This document shows, one piece after another, positions 35,401 to 51,973 of a stretch of 64,000 nt of DNA. The stretch comes from Rotaria sordida. Its lineage: Eukaryota; Rotifera; Eurotatoria; Philodinida; Philodinidae. Both the position numbers and the translations under genes were made by a program. Every line of letters starts with the position of its first letter. Positions within the stretch are counted from its first letter, which is position 1. The stretch covers positions 186,001 through 250,000 of the forward strand of contig CAJNOL010000098.1 of assembly GCA_905250125.1 (NCBI GenBank), read 5' to 3'. The notes below the pieces were generated by a model. The model ran no database searches and was not told where the DNA came from. It saw only the letters and a program-made list of their open reading frames with translations.

Positions 35401-37005
35401 ACAAACTTAAGTGTTTATTTTGCAATATACATACATATATATATACTATAAATTCGTTATATCTCATTGATCGATTCTTAATTTGTTTTCGTTCAGTCTA
35501 CTCGCTTGATTAAACAATTTTCTTTTTCAATTTCTATAATATTACAATGTTTTCCTAAATAGAAAATTTGATCATCATCATCATCATCATCATCAATTGA
35601 ACTTGATTCAGTATTAGATAGCATACTTAATAAATAACAACTATTTTTTTTTTTTGTATTCTATAAACAGTCATCCAATAATTGAAAATTTTTTCCAGTA
35701 ATCAATTTCTAACTTCCTAATTACATCATATAAATATATATCACGTATAAACACGTCGATCAATATATCCTATGATAGCGTCCAATCTAGGATGTAAGAT
35801 TAGATCCGTCTAATATTGAATTGAGAAGTAAATTGATGTTAAAGCTCGAATTAGTCAGTAGATCGATGTCAGATTCAAAAATTTGTTGATAAATTGAGAC
35901 GAAACAATGAAATTTCAATTTAATTGAACAAATTTAGTGAAAATTCAAGCAATTATAGACAGTTTTCTAATTGAAACTATAAAACTGTTCATAAATTCAT
36001 GAACTGAAAATTAATTGATCAACTGATGATTAGATTAATTGAAATTCGATTGTTCTTCTAATTTATCCATAATTCAGTCCTAATGTTATCAATCATAATT
36101 ATATTTAATATACAAGAGAATAACTTGCATAATAAAGAATAACAAGCAACATACAATATTAATCAACATTTATAACCCACAGATATGTTATATATATATA
36201 TATATATATGTATATAAAGAAAAAAATTAGGTTGTGGAGATTTACAGCTTTATCGAATTACATTGTTGTTTGTAAACCTTGATAATTCAGTACTAGTACA
36301 TTACAATATGTAGTTGTGAATTGCCAGTTACTTATTTGCTTTTTGTATCTAATATGTATCTCTTAACAATGATTACTGACACGTGATTTGGTTTAAGCCG
36401 AATTAGAATATGTGTTCTGTTATTTAATGAATCACGACTAAACTGGAAAGGGAATGAATTGAGAGAGGACACAAATGAGAGACTCGCTTTAAAGAGGTGC
36501 ATGCACATACTTTTGCAACCTTGGACTCGACAAAAATAACACTGGATTCAGACCTTATTCGAACCTTGATCTGACTTTTTTTACACCAATATCTGACAAT
36601 ATCTGCGTATCTAAACAAGTGAAGGATCAAGGTTTTAGCTATTTATTAATTACTCTCAGAAAAAGTCAACGTACAGTTCTTTCTTATTGTTTACCTTGCC
36701 ATTTAGAGAGCTGCTGTGGACCTTCGTCTTTGTGGATCCGAACCAGAGATAAAAACCTTTGGATCCAGACTTGAATCTGGAAGGATTCACAGCTCCATCC
36801 TATTCCTCGCTCTTCGAGATCAATTTATCTCTCACTACGATATTGAATGTCATTTCAGCTTGGACACTAACATGTATATTTTGGAAAACAATCGAATGAA
36901 AATAGAAGATTTTCTATTTCATATACAAAAAAAATTCATTTCATCTTTGATATCATTTATTTATTTTTATTTTTAAAATCATACAAAACATAAAATAAAA
37001 TATTA
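32463..37005. other. long intergenic region with microsatellites
   Basis: About 4.5 kb without a supported gene. It holds simple repeats: (AGA)n at 32940-32962, (GA)n near 33629-33642, (TA)n at 34330-34349 and 36190-36210, and (ATC)n near 35571-35594. A short open frame at 33971..34237 has no recognisable feature. The stretch 35800-36080 is rich in scrambled aattga/tcaatt words without a clear unit. Confidence 0.5.
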
Positions 37006-37754
37006 TTACGATAAACAAAATTGAATAGGACCTTGATGTTGTTGTTCAATTAATTTTTTTGTTATAATTCTTCCATTAGCAATTTTTTTTGCATGACGAT
37101 ATATTTTTAATTCTTGTGTATATTGTTGTTCATACATTGATATATAAGATTTTGGTTCACAATATTGTTTACAAAATGAATGTTTATAAAAATCTGCATA
37201 ACCACCATCAAGTAAATAAATTGATGGAAATGATAAATGAGGATAATTTGATATATTATATTGACGATCTAATGAACGAAATAAACGAGAAAGACGTGGA
37301 CCACGTTCAGATGAAAATTCACAATGAAAAATAATTATTGATGGATAACATGATGATGATATTAATTTTGTAAATAATAAACGTAGATCATTTTCAGTAT
37401 AGATATTAATAGCTGAAATAATATGACCACCAGAATATTCAAATGGATAACGAGCATCAATAATTAATATATTATTTGTTTGTTTATCCAAAAGAGATGC
37501 AAGCTAAACAAAAAATAAATAAAATATTTACTATGAAGATATTTATAAATATTTTGTAAAATGATTACTGTTTTTGATGATATACGTTTAAGATCAGGAT
37601 GAGATGAACGTTTTACTAATGGTAATGATAATTGTTCATCGAAAAGAACTTGAAGATTTTTCACAACAGATGAATTTCTTGATTGTATTTTAGATTTTGA
37701 ACGAATAAATGGTGATGAAAATAATGGTGATAATATATCAAGATAGTGAGACAT
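37006..37754 (-). CDS. CDC25: Cdc25-type dual-specificity phosphatase
   Basis: Exons 37754..37569 and 37503..37006 join in phase 0 over a 65-nt intron to give 227 residues. The rhodanese-like catalytic domain is complete: HPDLKRISSKT, IIDARYPFEYSGGHI, the active-site loop HCEFSSER (C123 to R129, the exact Cdc25 CX5R loop), RGPRLSRLFRSLD, YLLDGGYADFY and a final CEPKSY. Cdc25 removes inhibitory phosphates from Cdk1 and Cdk2 to trigger cell-cycle entry. The N-terminal regulatory region is only about 60 residues, much shorter than in vertebrates. Either this is a minimal Cdc25, or additional 5' exons lie upstream that I could not place. Confidence 0.9.
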
Positions 37755-38772
37755 TACTGCGAGCTATAAAAAAACGTAACAAAATGAAATGATATTAAAT
37801 ATCTTTAAAATTTTTTCTTTTCGTTCTAAATAAACACAAGTTCATTTTAATTATCCGAATAATATACTAATAGACTCCATCATCAAACAATACAAGATGA
37901 TTTTTCAATTAGTAGACGAATTGTCATGTTTTCTTTTTTGTTTTTCTTACCTTCTTAATTGGTTCAACTATACATATATTAAAATATAATAGATCGTATT
38001 GAATAAATACATTACAAAAACAAAGCAATTAGAAGTATAGTGACATAGTCAATGAAAAAGAAGCTGAATTTCTTATCTATAACTTAAACCATGTGAATGA
38101 TTTACTTCCATAGATTTATTGTCTATGAATTACATAGAAAATTTATTTCAATTAGTGTTTTGCTTGTATGAGAATTTACTATTCATTGATTAACTGGAAA
38201 AAAGGGAAATGAACAAATGAGTAATGTGGATCTCGATGTAAATATCATTGAAGCGAAGATCTATACTACTTATTTCTTTTCTAAATAATCAACAGACTGT
38301 ATATCATGTAAACCAACTTAAGCTTATTCTTTTGATATCTTTTCTTGAAATAGTAAAACAGAACAATATGTTCCTTTTAAAAATTCTTATAATTGTACGG
38401 AACTTCTCATTCTGGGATTTATAGTATATTAATTATTTCTATAATTGAAATCTTCTTTTTATTTAAAAACATAAATCATATTCTTACCGACATCGTTTTT
38501 GTTGAATGATATTTTTTTATTAACTTACAAAATGCTTTTATATAGTGACAGGTGATATATACATCGTCTCTGATAATCAATCAAGGATTTTGATATGCAC
38601 AGATGGATATTGTGTTTTCTTTTATTGTCAACTATCAACATAACAATTTACAATGAATAGAATAAAAAAAAAAAGAGTGCACCAGGAGGAAAACTAAGAA
38701 ACAAACAAACAAACAAACGAATAGCATGACAAATATGTATATGAGGGAAGGATAAAATTGATGTCAATTGAT
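37755..38772. other. intergenic, nothing identified
   Basis: About 1 kb of AT-rich sequence holding the Cdc25 promoter side and the 3' end of the next minus-strand gene. A short (CAAA)n run lies near 38700-38716. Confidence 0.45.
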
Positions 38773-41507
38773 TTAATGAAATATAGGATCATTTGGATCA
38801 GAATATGTATGAGAAAAAAGTTCATATTCATATTCAATTAATTGACGAAGAAAACCAATATTAGGACTAACAATTGGACGTCGATGTCTTAAAAATTTAA
38901 ATGCTTCAAGTACAGTTGCATTATAAGTTTTCATTAGATAAGCAAGAAGTATTGTTGTTGATCTTGATATACCTAAATTACAATGAACAAGTATACGACT
39001 TGATGAATTTTGAAATGCTGCTTCCATAAAATGTATTGTTTCATCAAAACGATCTTTAAGTAAAACATCTTCCATATCTTCTAATTCTAAATGTAAATAT
39101 TTTATTTTATCAGTAAATACACAGTGGTGTTCAATAGATATATTTATTATATGTGTTATTTTAAGATCACGTACAACTTTCCAATTTGTTGCTTGATGAC
39201 CAGTACCTATTACAAAAAAAAAAAAAAATAATTTTCTTTTTTCATATTTTATTTTTATTTTTACCAAGATAAAGTTGATTGTCAAGAACAACGGATGGAT
39301 AAATTGTAAGAAATTTTTCACGATCAACTGTTGAACGTATATCAGATTGTGTACAAGCGAAAGGAAAAAGTGTACGAAATGCTTCAAAACCACCACTTAA
39401 TGTTAAACATGTTTTTGTACCTGACGGTGAAAAACGATTAGAAACACGACGCATTTCTGTTGATGTATTGAAAAAAATTCCTTTATCATCATATAAAACT
39501 ATTTCACTAAATCGTTCAACGATCGATATATAAACCGCACCACTTAATGCATCTTCCCAATGTATGGCTAGAACAAAAAAAATTAAAGTCATTTAATGAA
39601 ATGAATTAAATTTAAATGGGCAATAGTATATAGGAATCTGGCGATCAGATTTGATGACTGAGTTTTTACAACTTAGATTAGAACTGACTATAGCCGTGCA
39701 AAATCAATCATCAGATTCCTATGTTTAAGTTTCTACAATTTTTGTGATCGGACACGATCGTATGTGATTTACGTAGAAGAATAAGACAATTATAAAATTC
39801 TCTACCAGTATTAAAAAAAAAGATTGAAAATGTTATGATTTTAATTTTTAAGTTTCGAAACAATGTTAGAATCATTTTGCAAGAGCTTGTCGAATCTAAT
39901 TAGACAGTAGATCCAACCGATTGTAGCCATTATTTAAAAAAAATATATCAGGTTGAATATTATCCTTTTCAAATTTTTTTTTGTCCTAGAATATATAAGT
40001 GCATTATTTCTTCAAGAGTTTTCATTTCAGGATACAAATGAAGAAAGGTTTATAATGAATAAATAAATTTCAAATTGATGAAAAAAAAACTCTATGACAT
40101 ATTATGTGATTCAGTCTGTGATAATAGTAAGTCTTCATTTTGCATTATTGCAGAAGCCATCTACTAGTTTTTTATTTTCTGCAAATCAGCAACTGAGCAG
40201 AATTATATAATCGTGAATGTCACATGCTGCACAGCATTTTTTTTAGACTTTAATAAATAAACTATGGTGCACGAAATGTCTCTATTATCATGTTTTCAGA
40301 TCAATAGTTCTTTTCCATTTAAAATCTCACAAACGGTTTGTTTCGTGAACAAAACAAATTTAATTTTTAAATAATTAAATAAATTGAGAAATTATGATTT
40401 TCAACTAAAACAATTATTTAACATCTATTAAGCATGCGATAGTTAATTTATACCAATGAAATAAAAATATCTAATCATTATTTTGTTTTTTTTTTTTTGA
40501 CTCAAGTTATTGTCATAATGAATAAGGGCAAAATAAAAAAGAATTTCTGTTCCTTTTTTTTTTATGTAATATGATCGACATCAATTATCGATAAGAAAAA
40601 TGTAGGACATTAAAAATTATCTTCAAAAAGAAAGTCATCAAGACTTTTTTGCTGGTCCTAATGACGTTCATCAACTAGAAACTAGCAAACGATGAAAAAG
40701 AAGGAAAAAAGAAAGAAAATAAACAACTTTATGCTTCTTCAACATGAAAGGCTCTCTCTTCAATAGTTATTGAAGCGATGCACTTGCTTAATTTAATTAG
40801 GTCAAGTTGACATTTTGTTTTTACGTTAAAAATATTACCTGTAATAATATGACTTTCACTAAATTTTTCTTTGGATCGACAATCAATAATATATAAATAA
40901 TGTGCTAACATAAATAAATATTGATTTTGTAAACCATAACCCATCATATTAAATAATTTTGATGCTGTTACATAACCTGGTTGACACAATGTTGTTGGTA
41001 AGGTGCATTTAGGTTTCGGTGATGTTGGTGATTGAGATCGAGGGTTATTATGATGATTTATAGTTTTATCACTACCAGATCCACTGATATTTGCTTGTTG
41101 TTGCCTAAGATTATTCGATGTAGACATAGCTGATTGAACGTCTGTATTTGAACGTCCTCTCATTACTGGAAGTACATCATGGTTTACTGAACGACGAGAT
41201 GCTGCCGAGGCAGATGTTATTCCAGTTTTTTGCGATGATCCACTGTTTTTTCTTGGTATATCTAATGTTTTTTTTGTAGAAACTTTTTCTTCTGTTGAAT
41301 CATTTTCTTCATATTGTGTTGGAAGATTAGATGCGAGAGTATAAGTTTTTTGTGGACTATTTGGTAATGATACTGAATTACGTTCAATAGTTCGAGCTAA
41401 AGGCATTGTTGTTATATTTGTTGTAGAAATTGATGAATTTTTACTCGTTAGATCACTTTATCAAAATGAAAAAAAAAAGAATAAGGTACGAATAAGAAAG
41501 AAAAATG

Positions 41508-41539
<32 letters not shown>

Positions 41540-41845
41540 GAAGACTGTTTCTGTTAGAAAAGAGAAAAGAGAATTGTAAAGCTTCAGAATGAAATTGAGC
41601 AGAATAATAAAACTTTTTCTTTTTTTCTTCAAATGTCTCGAAAATTATTAAAACGCAATTTGTCGATTAATATAAAATGCATCGCCTGGTTATTCATAAG
41701 ACTTAGTTAACCTTTGACTACAATTACTGCATTTCAAAAGAAAAATTAAGATAAATCTCCGTTAAGAACGATAGAATAAATGTTATTCTATTTACCGATT
41801 TGTGCGTCGACGAATAGAATCAGATGATGAAAATGTTGATGACAT
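38773..41845 (-). CDS. rhodanese + dual-specificity phosphatase, MK-STYX (STYXL1)-like with intact catalytic cysteine
   Basis: Four exons, 41845..41796, 41455..40839, 39567..39265 and 39206..38773, give 467 residues with all phases matching. N-terminus to about residue 160 is Ser/Thr/Asn-rich and disordered. A rhodanese/Cdc25-homology domain follows, with LYIIDCRSKEKFSESHIITA and GGFEAFRTLFPFAC. Then the phosphatase domain: LDNQLYLGTGHQATNW, THIINISIEH, LELEDMEDVLL and the P-loop HCNLGISRS (C399, R405). The domain order and the words SESHIITA and GISRS are those of MK-STYX. In mammals that protein is a dead phosphatase (its P-loop starts with Phe-Ser), whereas here the HCX5R loop is complete and should be active. 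A general MAP-kinase phosphatase is the alternative naming. Intron 2 is 1271 nt. Confidence 0.85.
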
Positions 41846-42943
41846 AATTTAAAAGAAGTTTTTGTTTCTATTCTTTACTTTGAAATGAAAAGTACAATGT
41901 TGCATAAAACGAATTTTTTCTTGTACACCCTTTTGTTTTTATAATATTCTGAAACATGAAAAAATGCATTAACTGCATCACAATTCTTCTTTTTTTTTTT
42001 TTAAATTTTTTTGCCAATTGTAAATCAATGATGAAATGTCAGTAACAACAACAACAACAACAACAAAATTTGTATGAACTCTTAACGACGCAAAAAAAAA
42101 TACGATGTACAAACACACCTACCAATAATATAAGATGCAAATAAAGCAATATAAAAAAACATGAATCATAAACAATAATATTATAGTTCGAACTACATTC
42201 TTTATTTCTAAATAGAACAAAACAAATCATTAGTTTTGTATTTGTTCTAGATATCTTTTTATAGAATCTGTCATAATATTTTTTTTTAAGCTCTTGATTT
42301 GAATGAAACTTTAGATGTTTCTAAATATAGCAATAGACATACAAATATGCAATTGTTAATTTTTCATTCCATCATACATACATACACATTGTATTTTTTC
42401 ATCGAAAGAAACAAAAGTTCTCAAGAATCATATTTCAGTCAAATATGGATACTTTTTTTTTTAGCTCTTATCAAATGTCTATTGCCCTTCAATTATATTA
42501 GATTATTTGTTATATTATAATGTTTTTTAATTTTATTTTTTTGAAATAAGAAGAAAAAAAAAGAAAAAGAACATCAACAAATATGTGTGCACAATGTGAA
42601 AAAGACAAACATCATCACGTTAAATTTCAGATCAAATATAAAAAAAAAGAAAAGTTTTGTTTTTCTTCTCTTAAAGGGAACATAGGTGTGTATGTGAAAG
42701 GAAGAAGACAGATAGAGGAGAGGGTGTGTGTGTGTGCAATGTACAATCCATCGACATATTGCGTATTTATTGTGAAACAAAAATAAAAATTTCAGAAAGA
42801 GAGAAATGAAGAACTGCGTTGGTATTAACTACCCATGAAGTGCATACAAAAGGGATAGAAGAAAAAGCAAAAAAAAACTAAAAACGATTGAGAGGCACTT
42901 GTATATTGTCTTTTTTTGTTTCTTTTGTTTTTGTTGAATACAT
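41846..42943. other. intergenic with (ACA)n microsatellite
   Basis: About 1.1 kb between two minus-strand genes. It includes (ACA)n at 42044-42066 and a short GT run near 42724-42738. No gene is supported. Confidence 0.5.
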
Positions 42944-44470
42944 TTACCGAGGACGATGACGACCAATTGTTTTAAGATTTTCAACAAATATTGCACGTGC
43001 TATTTCAGGTCGACGATCTTCACCAGTTACCATTGCGGGTACCTTAATTATTAATTCAGTTATAAATAAAAGAAAAGAAAAGAAAATATGTTTCTTACAA
43101 CATCTGAATGAACAAATATACAGCCTATTTGATTAAGTTCTATTCGTTTAACTTCAATTGCGTGTTCACTTACACCTCGACATGCATCTTCAATTAATAC
43201 AGTTCGATAATTATTTTCAACAGCATGTGTTGCTGTTGAAGCTAAAATAAAAACCGAATATTTTTTTTTTTTCTTACTACAAGGAAAAAAAAACAATAAA
43301 AACATACCAACACAAACATCTGTAGCTAAACCAACAACATAAACATCAGTTACAAAACGTTCTTTAAGTTGATCATCAAGACTTGTTTTACTTAATTTCA
43401 TATTATCCCAAAATGCTGAATAAGAATCTAATTCAGGATTTGTTCCTTTATAGACATGTACAGCATTTTGTATTCGAATTAAATCTCGATGTAAATCGGC
43501 ACCCGGTGTATTTTGAACACAATGTGCTGGCCAAAGAATTTGTTCTATTGTATCTGTTAAATTAGAAGATCCAGCAAAGATAACTTTATCATGTACACGT
43601 GCTGCAGCAGCACTAACCTGAATAATAATAAAAATTTTATTTGTAAAAATTTCTTTTTTTTTTTTACATACACGACTTTTAGATGATATTTTTCTTAAGT
43701 GACGATTTTCATAAAATGATATATGATTTGATGGATGCCAATCATATGTATATGCAATAACATCAAAATTAACATTACGAATAACTTGATTGATAATAGG
43801 GACAACTTCTTCTCCTAAATGAAAGAAATCATTATAAAAAAAAAACAAAAACAATAGGACAATTTTAATATAAATAAACCTTCATGATTAGCAGGACAAG
43901 AGTGAAGAGCTAATGATCCAGAAATAAAATCATTTTGAACATCGACAATAACAAGTGCACTAACAGGTCTTACAGCCTATGAAAAAGAAAAATCTAGACA
44001 AGATGAAATAATATTATTATTTAGTTACACATTTAATTGGTTTTTTCCATGCTTGTAGAAATTCATTGAAATCAATTATTTTATCTTGATTAAAATCAGT
44101 TTCATGAAAATATTGATCAATTTGTTCACTTAATATCGGATAGGGTTTTCTTTTTTCATTAGAAAAGAGTGCATTGAGAAAACGACAAAAATCTTCACGA
44201 GTCCAAAAACCTTGTCTAAAAAAGAAAAATTCTTATTTTCTTTCATATAGAACTTGTAATATTACTTCTGAAAATCAAAATATCTAAAACAATTTTCATA
44301 TTCATCATCAGAAAAATTCTTTCGTCTTAAAGAATCAAATGGATCATAAATATCAGGTGTAGATGGCATAGACGATCCTAAAATAAATATAAATAAAAAT
44401 GAATCGTTGAATAGAAAAATAAAGTTGTAAAAAAAAAAACAAAATACTTAAACGAACCTTTAGTTCCCAT
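42944..44470 (-). CDS. Naam: nicotinamidase with N-terminal EF hand (Naam-like)
   Basis: Eight exons: 44470..44458, 44377..44266, 44215..44029, 43976..43880, 43814..43672, 43617..43308, 43241..43099 and 43042..42944, giving 367 residues. An EF-hand loop DFNQDKIIDFNE (82-93) has canonical calcium ligands. The isochorismatase-fold hydrolase follows: D116 in VDVQNDF, the metal site D161/H163/H167 in DWHPSNHISF, a catalytic-lysine candidate K241 in HVYKGT and the nucleophile C286 in LATDVCV. It hydrolyses nicotinamide to nicotinate for NAD salvage. Animals that salvage this way, such as Drosophila, have the same EF-hand + amidase layout. The first 13-nt exon is tentative (weak donor gttcgt); a start at 44369 is the alternative. 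The donor after exon 4 (gtttat) is also weak. Confidence 0.9.
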
Positions 44471-46110
44471 GAGTATTTCGAAAAAAGAATGGCTAATAAG
44501 TCTCAAAATAGAATATTGTTTCTTTTCATTGACATTCGAAAAAAATTTATTGATGATAATAATAGAAACTAAAGTGTCACATAGAATTGAAATTTGTTGA
44601 AGAAAAGTATTAAGAAAAAGAAACATTTCGATCGAAAATCAATTTTATATGTCATTTGTACTTGTACTATTAGAATGTAAATATATAACAACTTTTTCTA
44701 TTATATATATTCTTCTGTGTAGATCGTCTCTTTCTTTTTCTTTTTTCTACTTTTTTCTTTCCTGACTATTATTGGAAAATATTGAGAAATGCAATAAATA
44801 AACGGAAGAGAATAGTTATAGTTTATTGTAGTTGAATACGACAAGAAAATAATGTTTATAGTAGTTGACTGACTGCTATAAAATTGAACGATGTGAAACA
44901 ATTAATGGTCTAACGATCGGCAGAAACACAGATAGACATGGAAGAAAAACCGAGTGTGAGCGAGCATAAAGAAAAAAAAACCTAACACTTTACTCTCATG
45001 TGGACTGCTCGATTACCTGTTTTCTCCAATTTTATTTTCTCGTTCATATAACAATCTTATCGTGTTTGTCTTATGCAAGTCTCGTTTTATTGTTGTTGTT
45101 ATTGTTGACGGCACACTTCTCGATACTGATGACGAATGATTAATGTAGTTAAATGAGTTGATATAAATATATCTATAAAGATTTATATTTATGCATGAGT
45201 ATATTTGCATGAGAGACGATTTCCTTTTTATAAAAGTAAAACAAAAAAAAAGAAATTTGGCTAATCTACAAGCAAAAAAATTGTTGCTTTCATGTTTCTA
45301 TTACAAAGTTTATATGAAATTCTTTGTTTACCTTGTATTATTTTTCTTTTTTTGAATAATAAACTAACACGATACAATGCATGATGAAAATAAAATCTTT
45401 TTGACGGTGCAAATTTAAGCCTTTTGATAAACCGTATGAATTCGATATTATCATAGAACAAATTATAGTAGTGATGATTAAAAATGGCATACTTGTGGAA
45501 AGATAATGGAAAAGAGAAACAAAAGAAAACGAATGTTCTCTTTTGAGATGTAATTTTTATTGTGTCTAGTTTAAAAAAAACAACTTTCAAACACTTATGA
45601 AAGAAAAACCTTCAGAATGAAAAAAAAAAACAACAAGCAACTAATGGTTTTATATGTCACAATCGACTTTTTTATGCTTTCTTCAAAATGTGTTTGACAG
45701 TTTGTTTTGTCGATTCAGAAAACTCATCATATAATAATATTTTAAAGATTCATATTCATTCGAAGAATTTGTATTTCACTTTTGCAATTTTTGAACTTTA
45801 ATCTTTATCCATAGAATAATCAAAATTTTTTTGTCAAAAAAACAATAAAAGAAACTTTAATATTTCATGACTATTTAAAATATAAATTTAGTTTTTTTTT
45901 TTGTTTCTTATGAATAATCAATTAATGCCATCTTTCGAATAATGTATAAGCATGTAATGTTCTCCATAATTTACCATTGATCATCTGGTGTTGTTTTCTT
46001 TTTTTTTTCCGGTTGTTTATTTAAAATCGAATTGTATTACTAATATAAGATCGTTTTTTCTATTTTAGATATTTTCTTCTTTTTTTTTATATTCATTATC
46101 AACTGAAGAA
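44471..46110. other. intergenic, divergent between nicotinamidase and GRPEL1
   Basis: About 1.6 kb that should contain both promoters of the head-to-head pair. Homopolymer A/T runs are frequent. No gene or regulatory motif can be supported. Confidence 0.45.
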
Positions 46111-47751
46111 ATGAGTCTTCTATCAAATTATCTATTTGTACGGCAAGTACTTAGTCGTACTAGTGTTTTTTCTCGATCAACATTTATGAATGCATCACGT
46201 TTATCATCAGTATTTAGGTAGTTGTTTAATGATTAATTTAAATTTGTTTCATTTATTTTCTAATTTATATATGTTAGTTTAGATATTCATCTACGAATAC
46301 ATCTTCGCAAGAACAAAAACAAAATGAAACGACAACAACAACAGCATCACCATCTTCATCAAATCAAACCGCAGCGACTCAATCTCAAAGTGAACAAAAA
46401 TCGGATGTTGATGTAAAACAACTTCTTGAACAAAATACAAAATTAAATGAAGAAATTAATGAATTTAAGGTAAAATTATTCATGAAATTATTAAATAGAA
46501 ATTTCTAAAAGATTAATATTCGAATAATGTATTGTATTCGATTTTTTGTTCTCTACAAGGACAATAGATCACAATAAAAGCAATTCGATATTTGGTAAAA
46601 ATCGAAATGAGAATAATTTTATTTTTTTATTATTATTATTATTATACGAATGTTGAAGATTTAGTTTTGTGATATTATATAATTTTTTGTTATTTATTTT
46701 AAGATTAAACAGAACATTGAAGATGTGTGTTCTTTTGTATTATGGGATATATATATATACATTAGTTGCTAACACATTTGAGTCTCTTACGTATCTTTAT
46801 TTCATTATCAAGGTTTTAACAAAATATATACAAGTTTGAATCAGAGATTTCAAGCCTAAAGATACATCTTCATTAGTAATATAATGTTTTGAATATGCGT
46901 CTATCTACACTTAACCTTAATTATACATTTGAGTTGTAAGTGTGTATGGCATAAATGATATTAATCGAGATTTCTGGTGATCGGCATCGATCATAATAGT
47001 TAATTAATGTCTGACAGATATAGAATCTGTCTCAGCACGTGACTAAATCGTCTGTTCTAATTTTTCTTTTTAATCATACGCGGTTATTTTGATATAGGCT
47101 AGAAAAAATTTCAAGGTTACCGAGGTAGATCGATATTGGTTTTACCTCTGATTTAAACTTTTTTTATAGTTGTTAACAAAAAACACTATTTGATTTAAAA
47201 TAAATATCTAGTTCTTCATAATCATCTTTCTTCTCTGACGAATTATTCTTTTCATAGACATATCACGAAATCATTATTGTTGATAATTTATTTCAAATAT
47301 CTTTTCTCTATTTTAGGATCGTTACAAACGTGCATTAGCTGAAACTGAAAATACTCGAGTACGTTTTAATAAACTTGTAAATGATGCAAAAACCTTTGGT
47401 ATACAAGGTTTTTGTAAAGATTTACTTGAAGTCGCTGATATACTTAATCTAGCATTAGTCAATACACCAAAACAAGTATCAACAGATATAACAACTTTAA
47501 CAAAAGATTTTCATAATCTTCATCAAGGACTTGTAATGACTGAAGAAAGAATGCAAAAAATTTTTTCTAAAAATGGTCTTGTACAAATAAAACCAAATGA
47601 AGGTGATAAATTTGATCCGAATTTTCATGATGCTTTATTTCAAGCTAAAATTCCTGAAAAATCAAGTGGAACAATTATACAAGTTATGAAAACAGGTTAT
47701 CGTCTTCATGATCGTGTTATACGAGCTGCGCAAGTTGGTGTTGCGCAATAA
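46111..47751 (+). CDS. GRPEL1: mitochondrial GrpE nucleotide-exchange factor
   Basis: Exons 46111..46217, 46283..46469 and 47317..47751 give 242 residues. The N-terminus (MSLLSNYLFVRQVLSRTSVF...) is basic and hydroxylated without acids, fitting a mitochondrial presequence. A Ser/Thr/Gln-rich linker follows. Then come the GrpE long helix (DVKQLLEQNTKLNEEINEF, DRYKRALAETENTRVRF) and the four-helix/beta-wing part with FCKDLLEVADILNLAL, FDPNFHDALF and VMKTGYRLHDRVIRAAQVGV, the last being the classical GrpE signature. It accelerates ADP release from mitochondrial Hsp70 during protein import and folding. Intron 2 is 847 nt. Confidence 0.95.
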
Positions 47752-48313
47752 AAAAAAAAAAAGAAGCAAAATTCAAGTAATCAGGAATGATTTGTTATAG
47801 TTGTTTTTTTTTGTGTCATTTGAAATAAAAAATTGTTTCGTTATGATTACCAACCCACGGAAGAAAGAAAACAGAACAGAACGATGAGTAAGAGTTTTTT
47901 TTTTTCGTTTTCTGTTTTCTAGATTTATTATTAATAATATACTTTTACAACATTACATTAAAAAAACAACATTATCGTACAATATTTCTATCATTTCATC
48001 AAGTACGTCGAAAAGAATACGAATCTTGATTATATCGTTCGAGTGAGTCATTTATTTGAGAAGAAAGAAACAACATTTATCATGTTTTCTTTTTTTAGCG
48101 ACTAGTTACGTCGTCGACCGTATTTCTATATATCTTCCTTTTATGTTCTCATATGATCATGAATTACATATAACGTGTATTTCAGACCGATTTCCGTAAG
48201 TATCATTTTTGTTTTTCGAGAGAGAGATTTCTTTTAACTCTTTCTTTTTTTTTTTAAAAATCTTCTAGCATTTGCTAAACCGGTGATTATTATTTTTATT
48301 TGTTTTAATCTTT
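47752..48313. other. intergenic between two tandem plus-strand genes
   Basis: About 560 bp holding the GRPEL1 3' end and the AMMECR1 promoter. AT-rich; nothing else seen. Confidence 0.5.
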
Positions 48314-51305
<2,992 letters not shown>

Positions 51306-51487
51306 AAACTTTTTTTTTTTTGTTTTCTTTTTGTTTTTCTAAGTTGTGTGGTGCTTGTATTTCCAAAGTATACTCAGGATTATATCGTTTTTTTCTTCTT
51401 CTTCTTCTTTTTGGCTCTATATAACAACTTGTATATTCTATTATGTATTAGTGACAGTTGATATCATACTTGAGTATTGCTTTTAGA

Positions 51488-51942
51488 ATGTCAAATGTCA
51501 TGATTGATGATGAATCAAGTCGTTTAAAACATTTCATTTGGGAAGAACTAGATGAAAATTTTTTTATTGCAGTAATATTTCGGTGTGTGAATTGTTTTGC
51601 TTTCCTTTTTTTTTCGTTCGAAAAAAAAAAATAAATAAAAATTTTCTTTCTTCTTCTTATATTTATAGCTCAGGTCGTCGTTATTTTGTTCAACGACATT
51701 TTGAACAACAATTATTTGATATAAAATCATCATTAATACAAAATAAATGGCGACGTTGTTTATTAGAAGTTATTTCAAATTCTTTATCACCTATTTATAT
51801 AACATTAAATGAAGTAAAATTAATGCATGAGATATTTTCTTGGCATTTAAATTATTCTAATAATTATATAAAATTACATGAAAATATTGATTATATTATT
51901 GATTTTGAAGATTTAATTGATTGTTTTAATTCAATTTCATTA

Positions 51943-51973
<31 letters not shown>

